In this document: one piece after another, positions 6,232 through 12,736 of the stretch
Numbering within the stretch: the first letter of the stretch is position 1
How the letters are laid out: every line of letters begins with the position of its first letter
NCBI GenBank assembly: GCA_050179645.1
Contig: JBFXEX010000147.1
Location: 1-13,187, forward strand
Length of the DNA: 13,187 nucleotides
DNA from: VAZQ01 sp050179645
Lineage (GTDB): Bacteria; Pseudomonadota; Alphaproteobacteria; Rhizobiales; Xanthobacteraceae
Reading direction: 5' to 3'
Translations under genes and position numbers: made by a program
Notes under the pieces: generated by a model
The model's database searches: none
Told to the model about the DNA's origin: nothing
Seen by the model: only the letters and a program-made list of their open reading frames with translations

Positions 6232-7203
6232 TCAATCCACCTTCACATTCGCGGTCTTGATCACCGCGGCCCAGCGCTCGACCTCGCCGGGCAGCATCGC
6301 GGACACTTCCGCCGGCGTCTTGATCGCCGGCGGGATGCCCTGCTGGGTGAGCTTGGCGCGCATCGCCTCGGTCGTCAGCGCCGCCGACACGGCGCGATAG
6401 AGGCGGTCGATGACTTCGGGCGGCGTCTTGGCCGGCGCGAACAAGGCCGACCAGGCATCCGCTTCGACGCCGGTGACGCCGCCTTCCGCGAAGGTCGGGA
6501 CGCTCGGAAGCTGGGTCGAGCGCTCGGCGCGCGCCACCGCGAGCGGGCGCAGGTTGCCGGCCGCGATCTGCTGTCCGGTCAGGCCCGGCAGCGTGGCGAT
6601 GCTCATGTCGATGCGGCCGGCCAGCACCTCGGTGAGCATCGGCGACAATCCCTTGAACGGTACGTGCAGGATGTCGATTCCGGCGCGGGTCTTGAACAGC
6701 TCGCCCGCGAGGTGTGCGGCCGAGCCGTTGCCGGTCGAGCCGAGGGTCAGGCCGCCCGGCTTCGCCTTCGCCAGCTTGACGACATCGGCGAGGCTCTGCA
6801 CCGGCAGGTCCTTGCGGACCACCAGGGCGTGCGGCATGGCGGCGATGCCGGCGACCGGTGCGAAATCGCGGACTGCGTCGTAAGGACAGTTCTTGATCAG
6901 GCTCTGGTTGGTGGCGTGGGTCTGGTTGGTGCCGAGCACCAGCATGTGGCCGTCCGGCTCGGCGCGCGCCACCGCGTTGGTGCCGATAATGCCCGATCCG
7001 CCGGGGCGGTTCTCCACCACGATCGGCTGTTTGAGCGGGCCCGTGGCCTCCTGTGCGATCACGCGGGCGAGCGTGTCGATCGGGCCGCCGGGCGGGTAGG
7101 GCACCACAATGGTGATGGTGCGGTTGGACAGGCCTTGCGCGCGGACGGCGTGCGGCAGGCCGAGCGCGACAATTCCGGCAAGGACGGAGCGGCGAGAAAA
7201 CAT
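6232..7203 (-). CDS. Bug/TctC-family tripartite tricarboxylate transporter substrate-binding protein
   Basis: This 323-residue periplasmic binding protein belongs to the Bug (TctC) family. The N-terminus has MFSRRSVLAG with twin arginines at 4-5, then a hydrophobic stretch and a likely cleavage after VRA (residue 22). Tat export is possible, as for many Bug proteins, though the motif is imperfect. The mature part shows the family signatures ITIVVPYPPGGPIDTLAR, VVENRPGGSGIIGTNAVARA and the later GSTGNGSAAHLAGELFK and HVPFKGLSPMLTEVLAGRID. Bug proteins bind small carboxylates or related ligands and are often orphans without the TctA/TctB membrane subunits; none is seen here either. It converges on the amidohydrolase gene and is divergent from lipA, with which it shares a roughly 200-base upstream region. 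The ligand is unknown. Confidence 0.92.
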   Translation of the reverse strand: MFSRRSVLAGIVALGLPHAVRAQGLSNRTITIVVPYPPGGPIDTLARVIAQEATGPLKQPIVVENRPGGSGIIGTNAVARAEPDGHMLVLGTNQTHATNQSLIKNCPYDAVRDFAPVAGIAAMPHALVVRKDLPVQSLADVVKLAKAKPGGLTLGSTGNGSAAHLAGELFKTRAGIDILHVPFKGLSPMLTEVLAGRIDMSIATLPGLTGQQIAAGNLRPLAVARAERSTQLPSVPTFAEGGVTGVEADAWSALFAPAKTPPEVIDRLYRAVSAALTTEAMRAKLTQQGIPPAIKTPAEVSAMLPGEVERWAAVIKTANVKVD

Positions 7204-7409
7204 TGGAGATCCCGGCAGTGATTGGAGATGGATTACTCTAGGCCGTCGGCTACGGGCCGGTCAAAAGCCTGTGTGCCCGGTGCGCCGGCCGACTTGCGCG
7301 CTCGGCGGCATTGGCGCTCCGACAGGCCGGATAACCCGGCCGGGGCTGCTTGCACCTGCCGGCAGGCATCCGTAAGTAGACCATGAGGGACCTCAGTCCC
7401 GGAGCCTGC
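7204..7409. other. Divergent intergenic region between the Bug gene and lipA
   Basis: This 206-base spacer must hold the promoters for both flanking genes, but I cannot pick confident -35/-10 boxes. It has a hairpin (ggccgg 7325-7330, ccggcc 7336-7341, loop ataac) and a perfect 12-base palindrome CCTGCCGGCAGG at 7355-7366, both in the likely lipA leader. A 9-base direct repeat, attggagat, occurs at 7202-7210 and 7221-7229. No coding sequence is apparent. Confidence 0.4.
7401..7404 (+). promoter_or_regulatory. Ribosome binding site deciding the lipA start
   Basis: GGAG lies five bases before ATG 7410. The alternative ATG at 7383 has no comparable purine-rich site, which is why the shorter lipA is chosen. 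Confidence 0.5.
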
Positions 7410-8351
7410 ATGACCGTCGTCCACGATACCACCGGCCGCCCGCGTCATCCCGAAAAGGCGCATCGACCAGACGCGCCTCTCTTGCGGAAGCCCGACTGGA
7501 TTCGCGTCAAGGCGCCGGTATCGCGCGGCTATCGCGATACCCACGCCATCGTCCGCGGCAACCGTCTGCACACCGTATGCGAGGAGGCGGGCTGCCCGAA
7601 TATCGGCGAGTGCTGGGAAAAGAAGCACGCGACCTTCATGATCATGGGGGACACCTGCACGCGAGCCTGCGCGTTCTGCAACGTCAAGACCGGACTCCCA
7701 GGCGCGCTCGATCCCGGCGAGCCGCAGCGCGTCGGCGAGGCGACCGCCAAGCTCGGGCTGCGGCATGTGGTCGTCACTTCGGTCGACCGTGACGATCTGG
7801 CGGACGGCGGCGCCGAGCACATCGCGCAGACGATCCGTGCCATCCGATCGCAGTGCCCGGTGACCACGATCGAAGTTCTCACGCCTGATTTTTTGCGCAA
7901 GCCGGGCGCGGTCGAGACGGTGGTGGCGGCCAAGCCGGACTTGTTCAACCACAATCTCGAAACCGTGCCGTCGAAATATCTCACCGTTCGGCCGGGCGCG
8001 CGCTACTTCGCCTCGATCCGGCTGCTGCAGCAGGTGAAAGAGATCGACCCCACGATGTTCACCAAGTCCGGCATCATGGTCGGGCTCGGCGAAGAGCGCC
8101 ACGAGGTGCTGCAACTGATGGATGATCTGCGTACCGCGGACGTCGATTTCCTCACCATCGGCCAGTATCTGCAGCCGACGCGCAAGCATCACGCGGTGGC
8201 GCGCTTCGTGCCGCCCGACGAGTTCAGCGCGCTAGAGGCGGTCGCCCGCGCCAAGGGCTTCCTGATGGTCTCGGCCTCGCCGTTGACGCGCTCGTCCTAC
8301 CATGCGGGCGACGACTTCGCGCGTCTGAAGGCCGCCCGCGGCGCGCGCTGA
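7410..8351 (+). CDS. lipA: Lipoyl synthase
   Basis: This radical SAM enzyme inserts two sulfurs into octanoyl-lysine on lipoyl domains to make the lipoyl cofactor. With the ATG at 7410 the protein has 313 residues. The auxiliary 4Fe-4S cluster cysteines are in CEEAGCPNIGEC (Cys57, Cys62, Cys68), the radical SAM CxxxCxxC is CTRACAFC (Cys83, Cys87, Cys90), and the C-terminal RSSYHAGDDF carries the conserved serine that also ligates the auxiliary cluster. The reading frame extends to an ATG at 7383, but 7410 is preferred: it has GGAG at 7401-7404, and its MTVVHDTTGRPRHPEKAHRPD start matches my memory of alphaproteobacterial LipA. Its product would modify the lipoyl domains of PdhB and PdhC in this window. 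The COQ10-like gene follows three bases after the stop, so the two are probably one operon. Confidence 0.96.
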   Translation: MTVVHDTTGRPRHPEKAHRPDAPLLRKPDWIRVKAPVSRGYRDTHAIVRGNRLHTVCEEAGCPNIGECWEKKHATFMIMGDTCTRACAFCNVKTGLPGALDPGEPQRVGEATAKLGLRHVVVTSVDRDDLADGGAEHIAQTIRAIRSQCPVTTIEVLTPDFLRKPGAVETVVAAKPDLFNHNLETVPSKYLTVRPGARYFASIRLLQQVKEIDPTMFTKSGIMVGLGEERHEVLQLMDDLRTADVDFLTIGQYLQPTRKHHAVARFVPPDEFSALEAVARAKGFLMVSASPLTRSSYHAGDDFARLKAARGAR

Positions 8352-8354
8352 CGC

Positions 8355-8816
8355 ATGCCGCAGTTCACCGCCAGGCGTCAGGTCCGGCATTCGGCGGCCG
8401 ACATGTTCGACCTCGTCGCCGATGTCGAACGCTATCCCGAGTTCGTTCCGCTCTGCAGCGGCATGAAGGTGCGCAAGCGCATCCCCGAGCCGGAGAACGT
8501 CGAGATCGTCATCGCCGAGATGCGGGTCGCCTACAAGCTGATCAGCGAGACCTTCACCAGCCGGGTGACGCTCGACCGGCCGAACCTGCAGATCCTGGTC
8601 GAGTACCTCGATGGCCCGTTCAGCCATATGGAGAACCGCTGGAGTTTCCGCCCGACCGGGCCGCAGACTTCGGAGGTCGAATTCTTCATTTCTTACGAAT
8701 TCCGCAGCCGCATGCTGGGCCTGCTGATGGGCTCGATGTTCGATGTTGCCTTTCGTCGTTTCGCCGGGGCCTTCGAGCGGCGGGCCGACCAAGTCTACGC
8801 CGCCAAGAGCGCGTGA
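8355..8816 (+). CDS. COQ10/RatA-like START-domain protein (SRPBCC superfamily)
   Basis: This 153-residue protein is a single polyketide-cyclase/START-like fold. The N-terminal pattern RHSAADMFDLVADVERYPEFVPLC and the later YLDGPFSHMENRWSF and FFISYEFRS are typical of the COQ10 family. Eukaryotic members bind coenzyme Q and help its use in respiration. The E. coli relative RatA was described as a ribosome-association toxin, so databases often name this family a type II toxin. In alphaproteobacteria a quinone-binding role is at least as likely, and no antitoxin partner gene is seen beside it. The gene starts three bases after the lipA stop, implying cotranscription. There is no signal peptide or membrane helix. 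Confidence 0.9.
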   Translation: MPQFTARRQVRHSAADMFDLVADVERYPEFVPLCSGMKVRKRIPEPENVEIVIAEMRVAYKLISETFTSRVTLDRPNLQILVEYLDGPFSHMENRWSFRPTGPQTSEVEFFISYEFRSRMLGLLMGSMFDVAFRRFAGAFERRADQVYAAKSA

Positions 8817-8970
8817 AGCGAGCGGGTGATGGCGGCAACTTGCGGGATAGTCAAATTCCCTCCGCCGTGCGATGAAACGGGTGATGGCAAAAGCGCCGAA
8901 GAACGCGATGGGAGACGAAGTTCCGTGGGGCTTCTGCGACCGAGGTGAGCGGAAGAAGCGGGAAAGTCGC

Positions 8971-8975
8971 GGGAG
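8971..8975 (+). promoter_or_regulatory. Ribosome binding site deciding the start of the solute-binding protein
   Basis: GGGAG sits eight bases before ATG 8984. Starting there puts the signal peptide at the very N-terminus, whereas the GTG at 8945 would add 13 polar residues in front of it. Confidence 0.55.
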
Positions 8976-8983
8976 CAACAGGC

Positions 8984-9841
8984 ATGCGGAGCTTGATCGT
9001 CGCCCTGATAGGGGCAGTCCTGGCGGGAAATGCCGTCAATGCACAGCCGCTCGAAGGCCGCCTGAAGACCGTGCAGGAGAGTGCAACGCTGCGGATCGCC
9101 TACCGTACCGATTCGCGGCCGTTCTCATATCTCGATAGCGACGGAAAGCCCGTCGGATACTCGATCGAGCTGTGCCAGCGGATCGCCAAGTCGATCGAGC
9201 GGCAGCTTGGCTTGCCGTCACTGACCATCAGGTGGGTGCCGGTCGACACCCGCACGCGCTTTGAATCGATCGTCAACGGCACCGCCGATCTTGAGTGTGG
9301 CTCCACCACGATCTCCTTGTCGCGCCTGAAGATCGTCGACTTCTCGAGCCTGATTTATGCGGAGAGCACCGGCGTGCTGGTCAAGACCGGCCGAGGAATG
9401 TTCAATTTCGACAGCATGGCCGGCCGCAAAATCGGCGTTGTGCCGGGATCGACGAATGCGAACGCGATCCGCGATCAGCTCAAGCAACGCAAGTTCGAGG
9501 CAATCCTGGTTGATTTTCCCGACCGCGAGCAGGGTATCGCGGCGCTTGGGCGGGGGGTGATCGACGGCTTCGCCACCGACAAGCTGGTCCTGCTGGCGCT
9601 CGCGCAGGCTGCGAACCTGCGCGACTACACGATGCTACCCGACGATCTGTCGTTCGAGCCATTCGCGATCATGCTGCCGCGCGGCGATTGGGCGTTCCGC
9701 CTCGCAGTCAATACGGGTCTCGCGCGGGTGTTTCGCAGCGGCGAAGTGATCGAGATTTACACAAAATATTTCAGTACGTTGGCACCTCGGCCCTCGGCCT
9801 GGATCGGCGCAGTCTTTACGTTCGGGGCGCTGCCGGAATAG
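8984..9841 (+). CDS. Periplasmic solute-binding protein, family 3 (GltI-like amino-acid type)
   Basis: With ATG 8984 the protein has 285 residues. Residues 1-20 are a signal peptide (MRSLIVALIGAVLAGNAVNA, cleavage before Gln21). The mature protein resembles glutamate/aspartate-binding GltI: LRIAYRTDSRPFSYLDSDGK, then GKPVGYSIELCQRIAKSIE, and VNGTADLECGSTTISLSR, where Arg114 and the ECGSTT loop correspond to ligand-contacting parts of the family. The role would be capturing an amino acid or related acid in the periplasm for an ABC importer. No permease or ATPase gene is next to it, so it is an orphan, may deliver to a transporter coded elsewhere, or may sense. It is followed 38 bases later by an amidohydrolase gene, probably in the same transcript. 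Confidence 0.88.
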   Translation: MRSLIVALIGAVLAGNAVNAQPLEGRLKTVQESATLRIAYRTDSRPFSYLDSDGKPVGYSIELCQRIAKSIERQLGLPSLTIRWVPVDTRTRFESIVNGTADLECGSTTISLSRLKIVDFSSLIYAESTGVLVKTGRGMFNFDSMAGRKIGVVPGSTNANAIRDQLKQRKFEAILVDFPDREQGIAALGRGVIDGFATDKLVLLALAQAANLRDYTMLPDDLSFEPFAIMLPRGDWAFRLAVNTGLARVFRSGEVIEIYTKYFSTLAPRPSAWIGAVFTFGALPE

Positions 9842-9866
9842 CCGGCGGGTCTCGCAACGAAAATTC

Positions 9867-9873
9867 GGGGAGG
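9867..9873 (+). promoter_or_regulatory. Strong ribosome binding site of the second amidohydrolase
   Basis: GGGGAGG lies six bases before ATG 9880. It fixes the start inside a longer open frame that reaches back to 9688 within the preceding gene. Confidence 0.7.
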
Positions 9874-9879
9874 TTACTC

Positions 9880-10755
9880 ATGGCGTCCGAGACATCGCCC
9901 GTGCAAGGCGGGCAGCGCCGGCGCATCGTCGACGCGCAGATTCACCTGTGGAAAGCGGAGACGCCGGACTGGAAATGGGTGCCCGGCCGCCCACCGCAGA
10001 TGCCCGAACCGTTCACCATTGAGAAGGTCGTGCCGATGATGGACGAGGCCGGCGTCGACCGCGTGGTCATCGTGCCGCCGTCCTGGCCCGGCGATCGCAA
10101 TGACTATGCGCTTGAGGCCGTCCGACGCTATCCTGGCCGTTTTGCCGTGATGGGCCGCATTCCGCTACAGGATCCGAAGTCCGCCGAGCTCCTGCCGAAG
10201 TGGAAGGAGCAGCCCGGCATGCTCGGCGTCCGAGTCACTTTTCTCAATGCGCTCGCGCCCTGGCTCACTGACGGCACCGCCGACTGGTTCTGGCCCGCCG
10301 CCGAAAAGGCCGGCGTGCCAGTCATGTTTCTCGCGCCCGGGCAATCTCCCGCGTTCGGCCGGATCGCCGAGCGTTATCCCGGCCTCAATCTCATCATCGA
10401 TCACATGGCGCTGTCGAAAGACATCGCCGAGGAAGGCAAGATCGCTGAGGCGATCGAGCAGGTCGTCGCGCTCGCCAAGTATCCCAACGTGTCCTGCAAG
10501 GTATCGTCGTCGCCGACCTACTCGCACGACAGCTATCCGTTTGCGGACATGAAGCCGCATCTCAAGAGCGTCTTCGAGGCCTTCGGCCCGAAGCGTTGCT
10601 ACTGGGGGACCGACATTACCCATGCATTCGGCAAATCAACCTACCGGCAGCGCATTACCCATTTCACTGAGACGCTCGAATTCCTGTCCGAAGAGGACAA
10701 GGACTGGGTGATGGGCCGCGCGATCGAGCAGCGGCTGGGCTGGGCGCCAAACTGA
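9880..10755 (+). CDS. Amidohydrolase family 2 protein with QxH in place of HxH
   Basis: From ATG 9880 the protein has 291 residues and no signal peptide, so it is cytoplasmic. The TIM-barrel amidohydrolase-2 pattern is clear: IVDAQIHLWK at the first strand, VDRVVIVPPSWPGDRND, then LNLIIDHMAL with His175, and RCYWGTDITH with Asp245. The first-strand HxH that binds metal in most members is QIH here (Gln20, His22), and the mid-barrel strand reads VPVMFLAPG without the usual histidine. The metal site is therefore reduced or absent, as in the metal-independent lactonase branch (LigI type) of this superfamily. Hydrolysis of a lactone or similar ester is a reasonable guess, but the substrate is unknown. 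It sits between a GltI-like binding protein and a sulfotransferase-like gene, 18 bases before the latter. Confidence 0.85.
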   Translation: MASETSPVQGGQRRRIVDAQIHLWKAETPDWKWVPGRPPQMPEPFTIEKVVPMMDEAGVDRVVIVPPSWPGDRNDYALEAVRRYPGRFAVMGRIPLQDPKSAELLPKWKEQPGMLGVRVTFLNALAPWLTDGTADWFWPAAEKAGVPVMFLAPGQSPAFGRIAERYPGLNLIIDHMALSKDIAEEGKIAEAIEQVVALAKYPNVSCKVSSSPTYSHDSYPFADMKPHLKSVFEAFGPKRCYWGTDITHAFGKSTYRQRITHFTETLEFLSEEDKDWVMGRAIEQRLGWAPN

Positions 10756-10768
10756 CCGATTGATCGGT
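10755..10768. promoter_or_regulatory. Small palindrome between the amidohydrolase and sulfotransferase-like genes
   Basis: ACCGAT-TG-ATCGGT is a 14-base inverted repeat beginning at the last base of the amidohydrolase stop and ending five bases before ATG 10774. It occupies the place where a ribosome site should be, and no AG-rich site is visible there. It resembles the symmetric operators of TetR-type repressors in size, but it is short and no regulator gene is nearby. Confidence 0.3.
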
Positions 10769-10773
10769 GCAAA

Positions 10774-12078
10774 ATGGCCCTTTCCGATGTCGAGGATGCC
10801 ATCAAGTTGCGTTCTCCGCTGATCGAGCGCGGCCAGGGCGATGAGTTGCCAGGCCTGATCGCTCGCGGAAACTATCGGCTCTGCAGCAACGCGACCGTGA
10901 CGGCGCGTAGCCCGCTCACGGTTGCCTTTCCAAAGCAACAGTGGGCATTTGGACTTGTGCTGCCACTCGCCCGCGCGCGGCCAAGTCGCGAGTCCATTGT
11001 GGTGCAATTGAAGGTGCGTGTCCGGCGGGGAAAAATCGGAATCGCCGGCGTCGACAGTACGTTCAACACGCTGACGACGATCGAGAAGGTTCTGGCACCT
11101 GGGATTTCGACAGTCGCATTACCCATCACTCAGCCATGCGAGACGGCCGCGGTCTTTCTGCGCACCGTCTCGGAGGACGAAGAGGCTCCGGAAATCGAGT
11201 TGCTGGCGGTAAACGCGTATCGATCCGCTGACTTTCGTTTGGCGCCGCGCCGACACGACCTGGGTTACGACCTATTCGTGATACTCTCGCGGCCCAAGAC
11301 CGCAACGCAGACGATCGAGCAGACATTGCTCTCCTTGGGCGAGGGCGTTCAGGTCAGGCGATCGCACTTCATTTCGCCGGAAGCCATCCAGGAATTGCTG
11401 GCGACGGTTCACGAATTTCCGGAGCTGGCCCAATCGCCAAATTATCAGGCGAACTATTCGGGGCGATTGCGGCACGAGATTGAGGCGGTGCGTACCCTCG
11501 GAGGGCGGATCGCATTTATCTCGGGGAAGCGCGAGCCGATCGACCAAATCGTTTCGGCTGTATTTCAGCAAATTCCGACGCTTGTTCCCGGGTTCGCTCG
11601 GTTTCGTGCCGCAGGGATCGGACTGCTCTCGGTCTTGAAAGAGTATGTGAACTTTCAAATCCGGAAGGAACTGGCATTTCTGGGCGATCCAGACGGCGGG
11701 TTGCCCGCAACGTGGGAGTTCTTCAAAGATGAACTCGTGCCGATTGCGCAAATCAACGCACTGCGCCATCCGATCGATCAGGAGAAGGGATTCTCGCTGA
11801 TGACCGACGGCGCCGCTACCGTCCTGCTCTACAAATATGAACGGATCGGGCCGTCGCTTGCATCCGCGCTGTCACTCCTGACCGGCCGGACGGAACTCGC
11901 GGTCGTTGCGGCAAACCTCTCGGCCGAAAAGAAGTACGCAGATCTGTACAACGAGTTTCTGCAGACGTTCAGAGTTCCGGCCGACCTGTGCTCTGCGATC
12001 TACGATCGCGATCCCTCCATGCGCCTTTTCTATTCCGATGCCGAAATCGCGAAGTTCAAGGCGCGATGGTCGGAATAG
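10774..12078 (+). CDS. Two-domain protein: N-terminal beta-rich domain plus sulfotransferase-like domain (capsular polysaccharide synthesis family)
   Basis: This protein of 434 residues has no signal peptide or membrane helix. Residues about 25-150 alternate short beta strands (for example ESIVVQLKVRVRRGKIGIAG), resembling a beta-sandwich domain seen in front of some rhizobial glycosyl- and methyltransferases. Residues about 163-434 resemble the putative capsular polysaccharide synthesis / sulfotransferase-like family. DLFVILSRPKTATQTIEQTL (166-185) looks like the 5'-phosphosulfate loop, and SGKREPIDQIVSAVFQ (250-265, with Arg253 and Ser261) like the 3'-phosphate site. WEFFKDELVPIAQIN and HPIDQEKGF, then NLSAEKKYADLYNEF and FYSDAEIAKFKARW, follow the family's order. 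Role inferred: sulfation of a surface glycan or lipid. The gene is lower in GC (53-55% in two counted 60-base lines) than its neighbours, suggesting transfer. No glycan genes adjoin it. Assignment is from pattern memory, moderate certainty. Confidence 0.6.
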   Translation: MALSDVEDAIKLRSPLIERGQGDELPGLIARGNYRLCSNATVTARSPLTVAFPKQQWAFGLVLPLARARPSRESIVVQLKVRVRRGKIGIAGVDSTFNTLTTIEKVLAPGISTVALPITQPCETAAVFLRTVSEDEEAPEIELLAVNAYRSADFRLAPRRHDLGYDLFVILSRPKTATQTIEQTLLSLGEGVQVRRSHFISPEAIQELLATVHEFPELAQSPNYQANYSGRLRHEIEAVRTLGGRIAFISGKREPIDQIVSAVFQQIPTLVPGFARFRAAGIGLLSVLKEYVNFQIRKELAFLGDPDGGLPATWEFFKDELVPIAQINALRHPIDQEKGFSLMTDGAATVLLYKYERIGPSLASALSLLTGRTELAVVAANLSAEKKYADLYNEFLQTFRVPADLCSAIYDRDPSMRLFYSDAEIAKFKARWSE

Positions 12079-12090
12079 GGCGGGCTTGCG

Positions 12091-12705
12091 TTACACCTTG
12101 ACCTTTTCCTGTTCGACCACGCGCTGGACCGCCGGGCGCTGCATCATGCGGTCCTTGAACGCCGTGTAATTCTTGAGTTCCGTCATCGGCAGTTCACGCC
12201 GCACGCCCCAGGTGTAGAAGACGAAGCCATAGGGATCGAGCACGGTGTAGCGCTCGGAAAACCATTCCCGGCCGGCGAGCTTGTCGTCGATCTGTTTCAG
12301 GTAGCCGTGGAAAGTCTTGAGCCCGGCATCCTTGATGCCGGGAAATGCCGACTGGTCCGCGGTATAGCGCTCAGGCCGGCTCACATGGGCGTGCGACGGA
12401 TGCACGCTCGCGGCAAAGAACCCGATCAGCGAGAGCGCCCGGGCTTCGGCGAGGGCATCGGTCGGCCAGAGCCCGAACCGTTTGCCGAGGTAGGGCAGGA
12501 TCGCAGTGTTCTCTGCGAGGACTTCGCCGTTGTCCAGCCGCAGCGCGGGCACGCGGCCTTGCGGATTGACCTTGAGATAGGCTTCCGTTCGCTGCTCGGC
12601 CTTGGTGAAGTCGACCTGCTGCGGCGTATAGGCTTCACCGCTCTCCTCCAGGACGATGTGCGCGGCCATCGAGCACGCGCCCGGAAAGTAGTACAATGTC
12701 GTCAT
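12091..12705 (-). CDS. Glutathione S-transferase, beta-class-like
   Basis: This cytosolic enzyme of 204 residues conjugates or reduces substrates with glutathione. The thioredoxin-like N-terminal half has YYFPGACSMAAHIVLEE with Cys11 at the position of the catalytic cysteine of bacterial beta-class GSTs. It also shows NPQGRVPALRLDNGE with the cis-proline Val52-Pro53, and LAENTAILPYL with Glu65-Asn66 where glutathione's glutamyl group is held. The helical C-terminal half runs from about 88 on. The ATG at 12703-12705 has GGGAGG (complement of 12714-12719) eight bases upstream, so the longer open frame toward 13062 is not used. It lies 31 bases after the CinA-like gene on the same strand, probably the same transcript, and ends 12 bases from the convergent sulfotransferase-like gene. 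Confidence 0.92.
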   Translation of the reverse strand: MTTLYYFPGACSMAAHIVLEESGEAYTPQQVDFTKAEQRTEAYLKVNPQGRVPALRLDNGEVLAENTAILPYLGKRFGLWPTDALAEARALSLIGFFAASVHPSHAHVSRPERYTADQSAFPGIKDAGLKTFHGYLKQIDDKLAGREWFSERYTVLDPYGFVFYTWGVRRELPMTELKNYTAFKDRMMQRPAVQRVVEQEKVKV

Positions 12706-12736
12706 CGGCGTCGCCTCCCGTGTGTTGGTGTTGGTA

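Noticed and set aside
7202..7229. A 9-base direct repeat attggagat as a regulator site
   Set aside because: One copy overlaps the Bug start codon and the match is too short to separate from chance.
7233..8192. 319-codon minus-strand frame opposite lipA
   Set aside because: Antisense of an unmistakable lipA, with low-complexity composition.
8355..8816. A toxin-antitoxin module, from the RatA naming of this family
   Set aside because: No antitoxin-like neighbour, and linkage to lipA fits a housekeeping COQ10-type role better.
8823..8888. An 11-base direct repeat (cgggtgatggc at 8823-8833 and 8878-8888) as an attachment site or operator
   Set aside because: It is too short, no integrase or other mobile gene is nearby, and the second copy does not bound the accessory block.
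9688..9879. N-terminal extension of the second amidohydrolase by 64 residues
   Set aside because: It lies within the preceding gene in another frame, and the strong GGGGAGG site marks ATG 9880 as the start.
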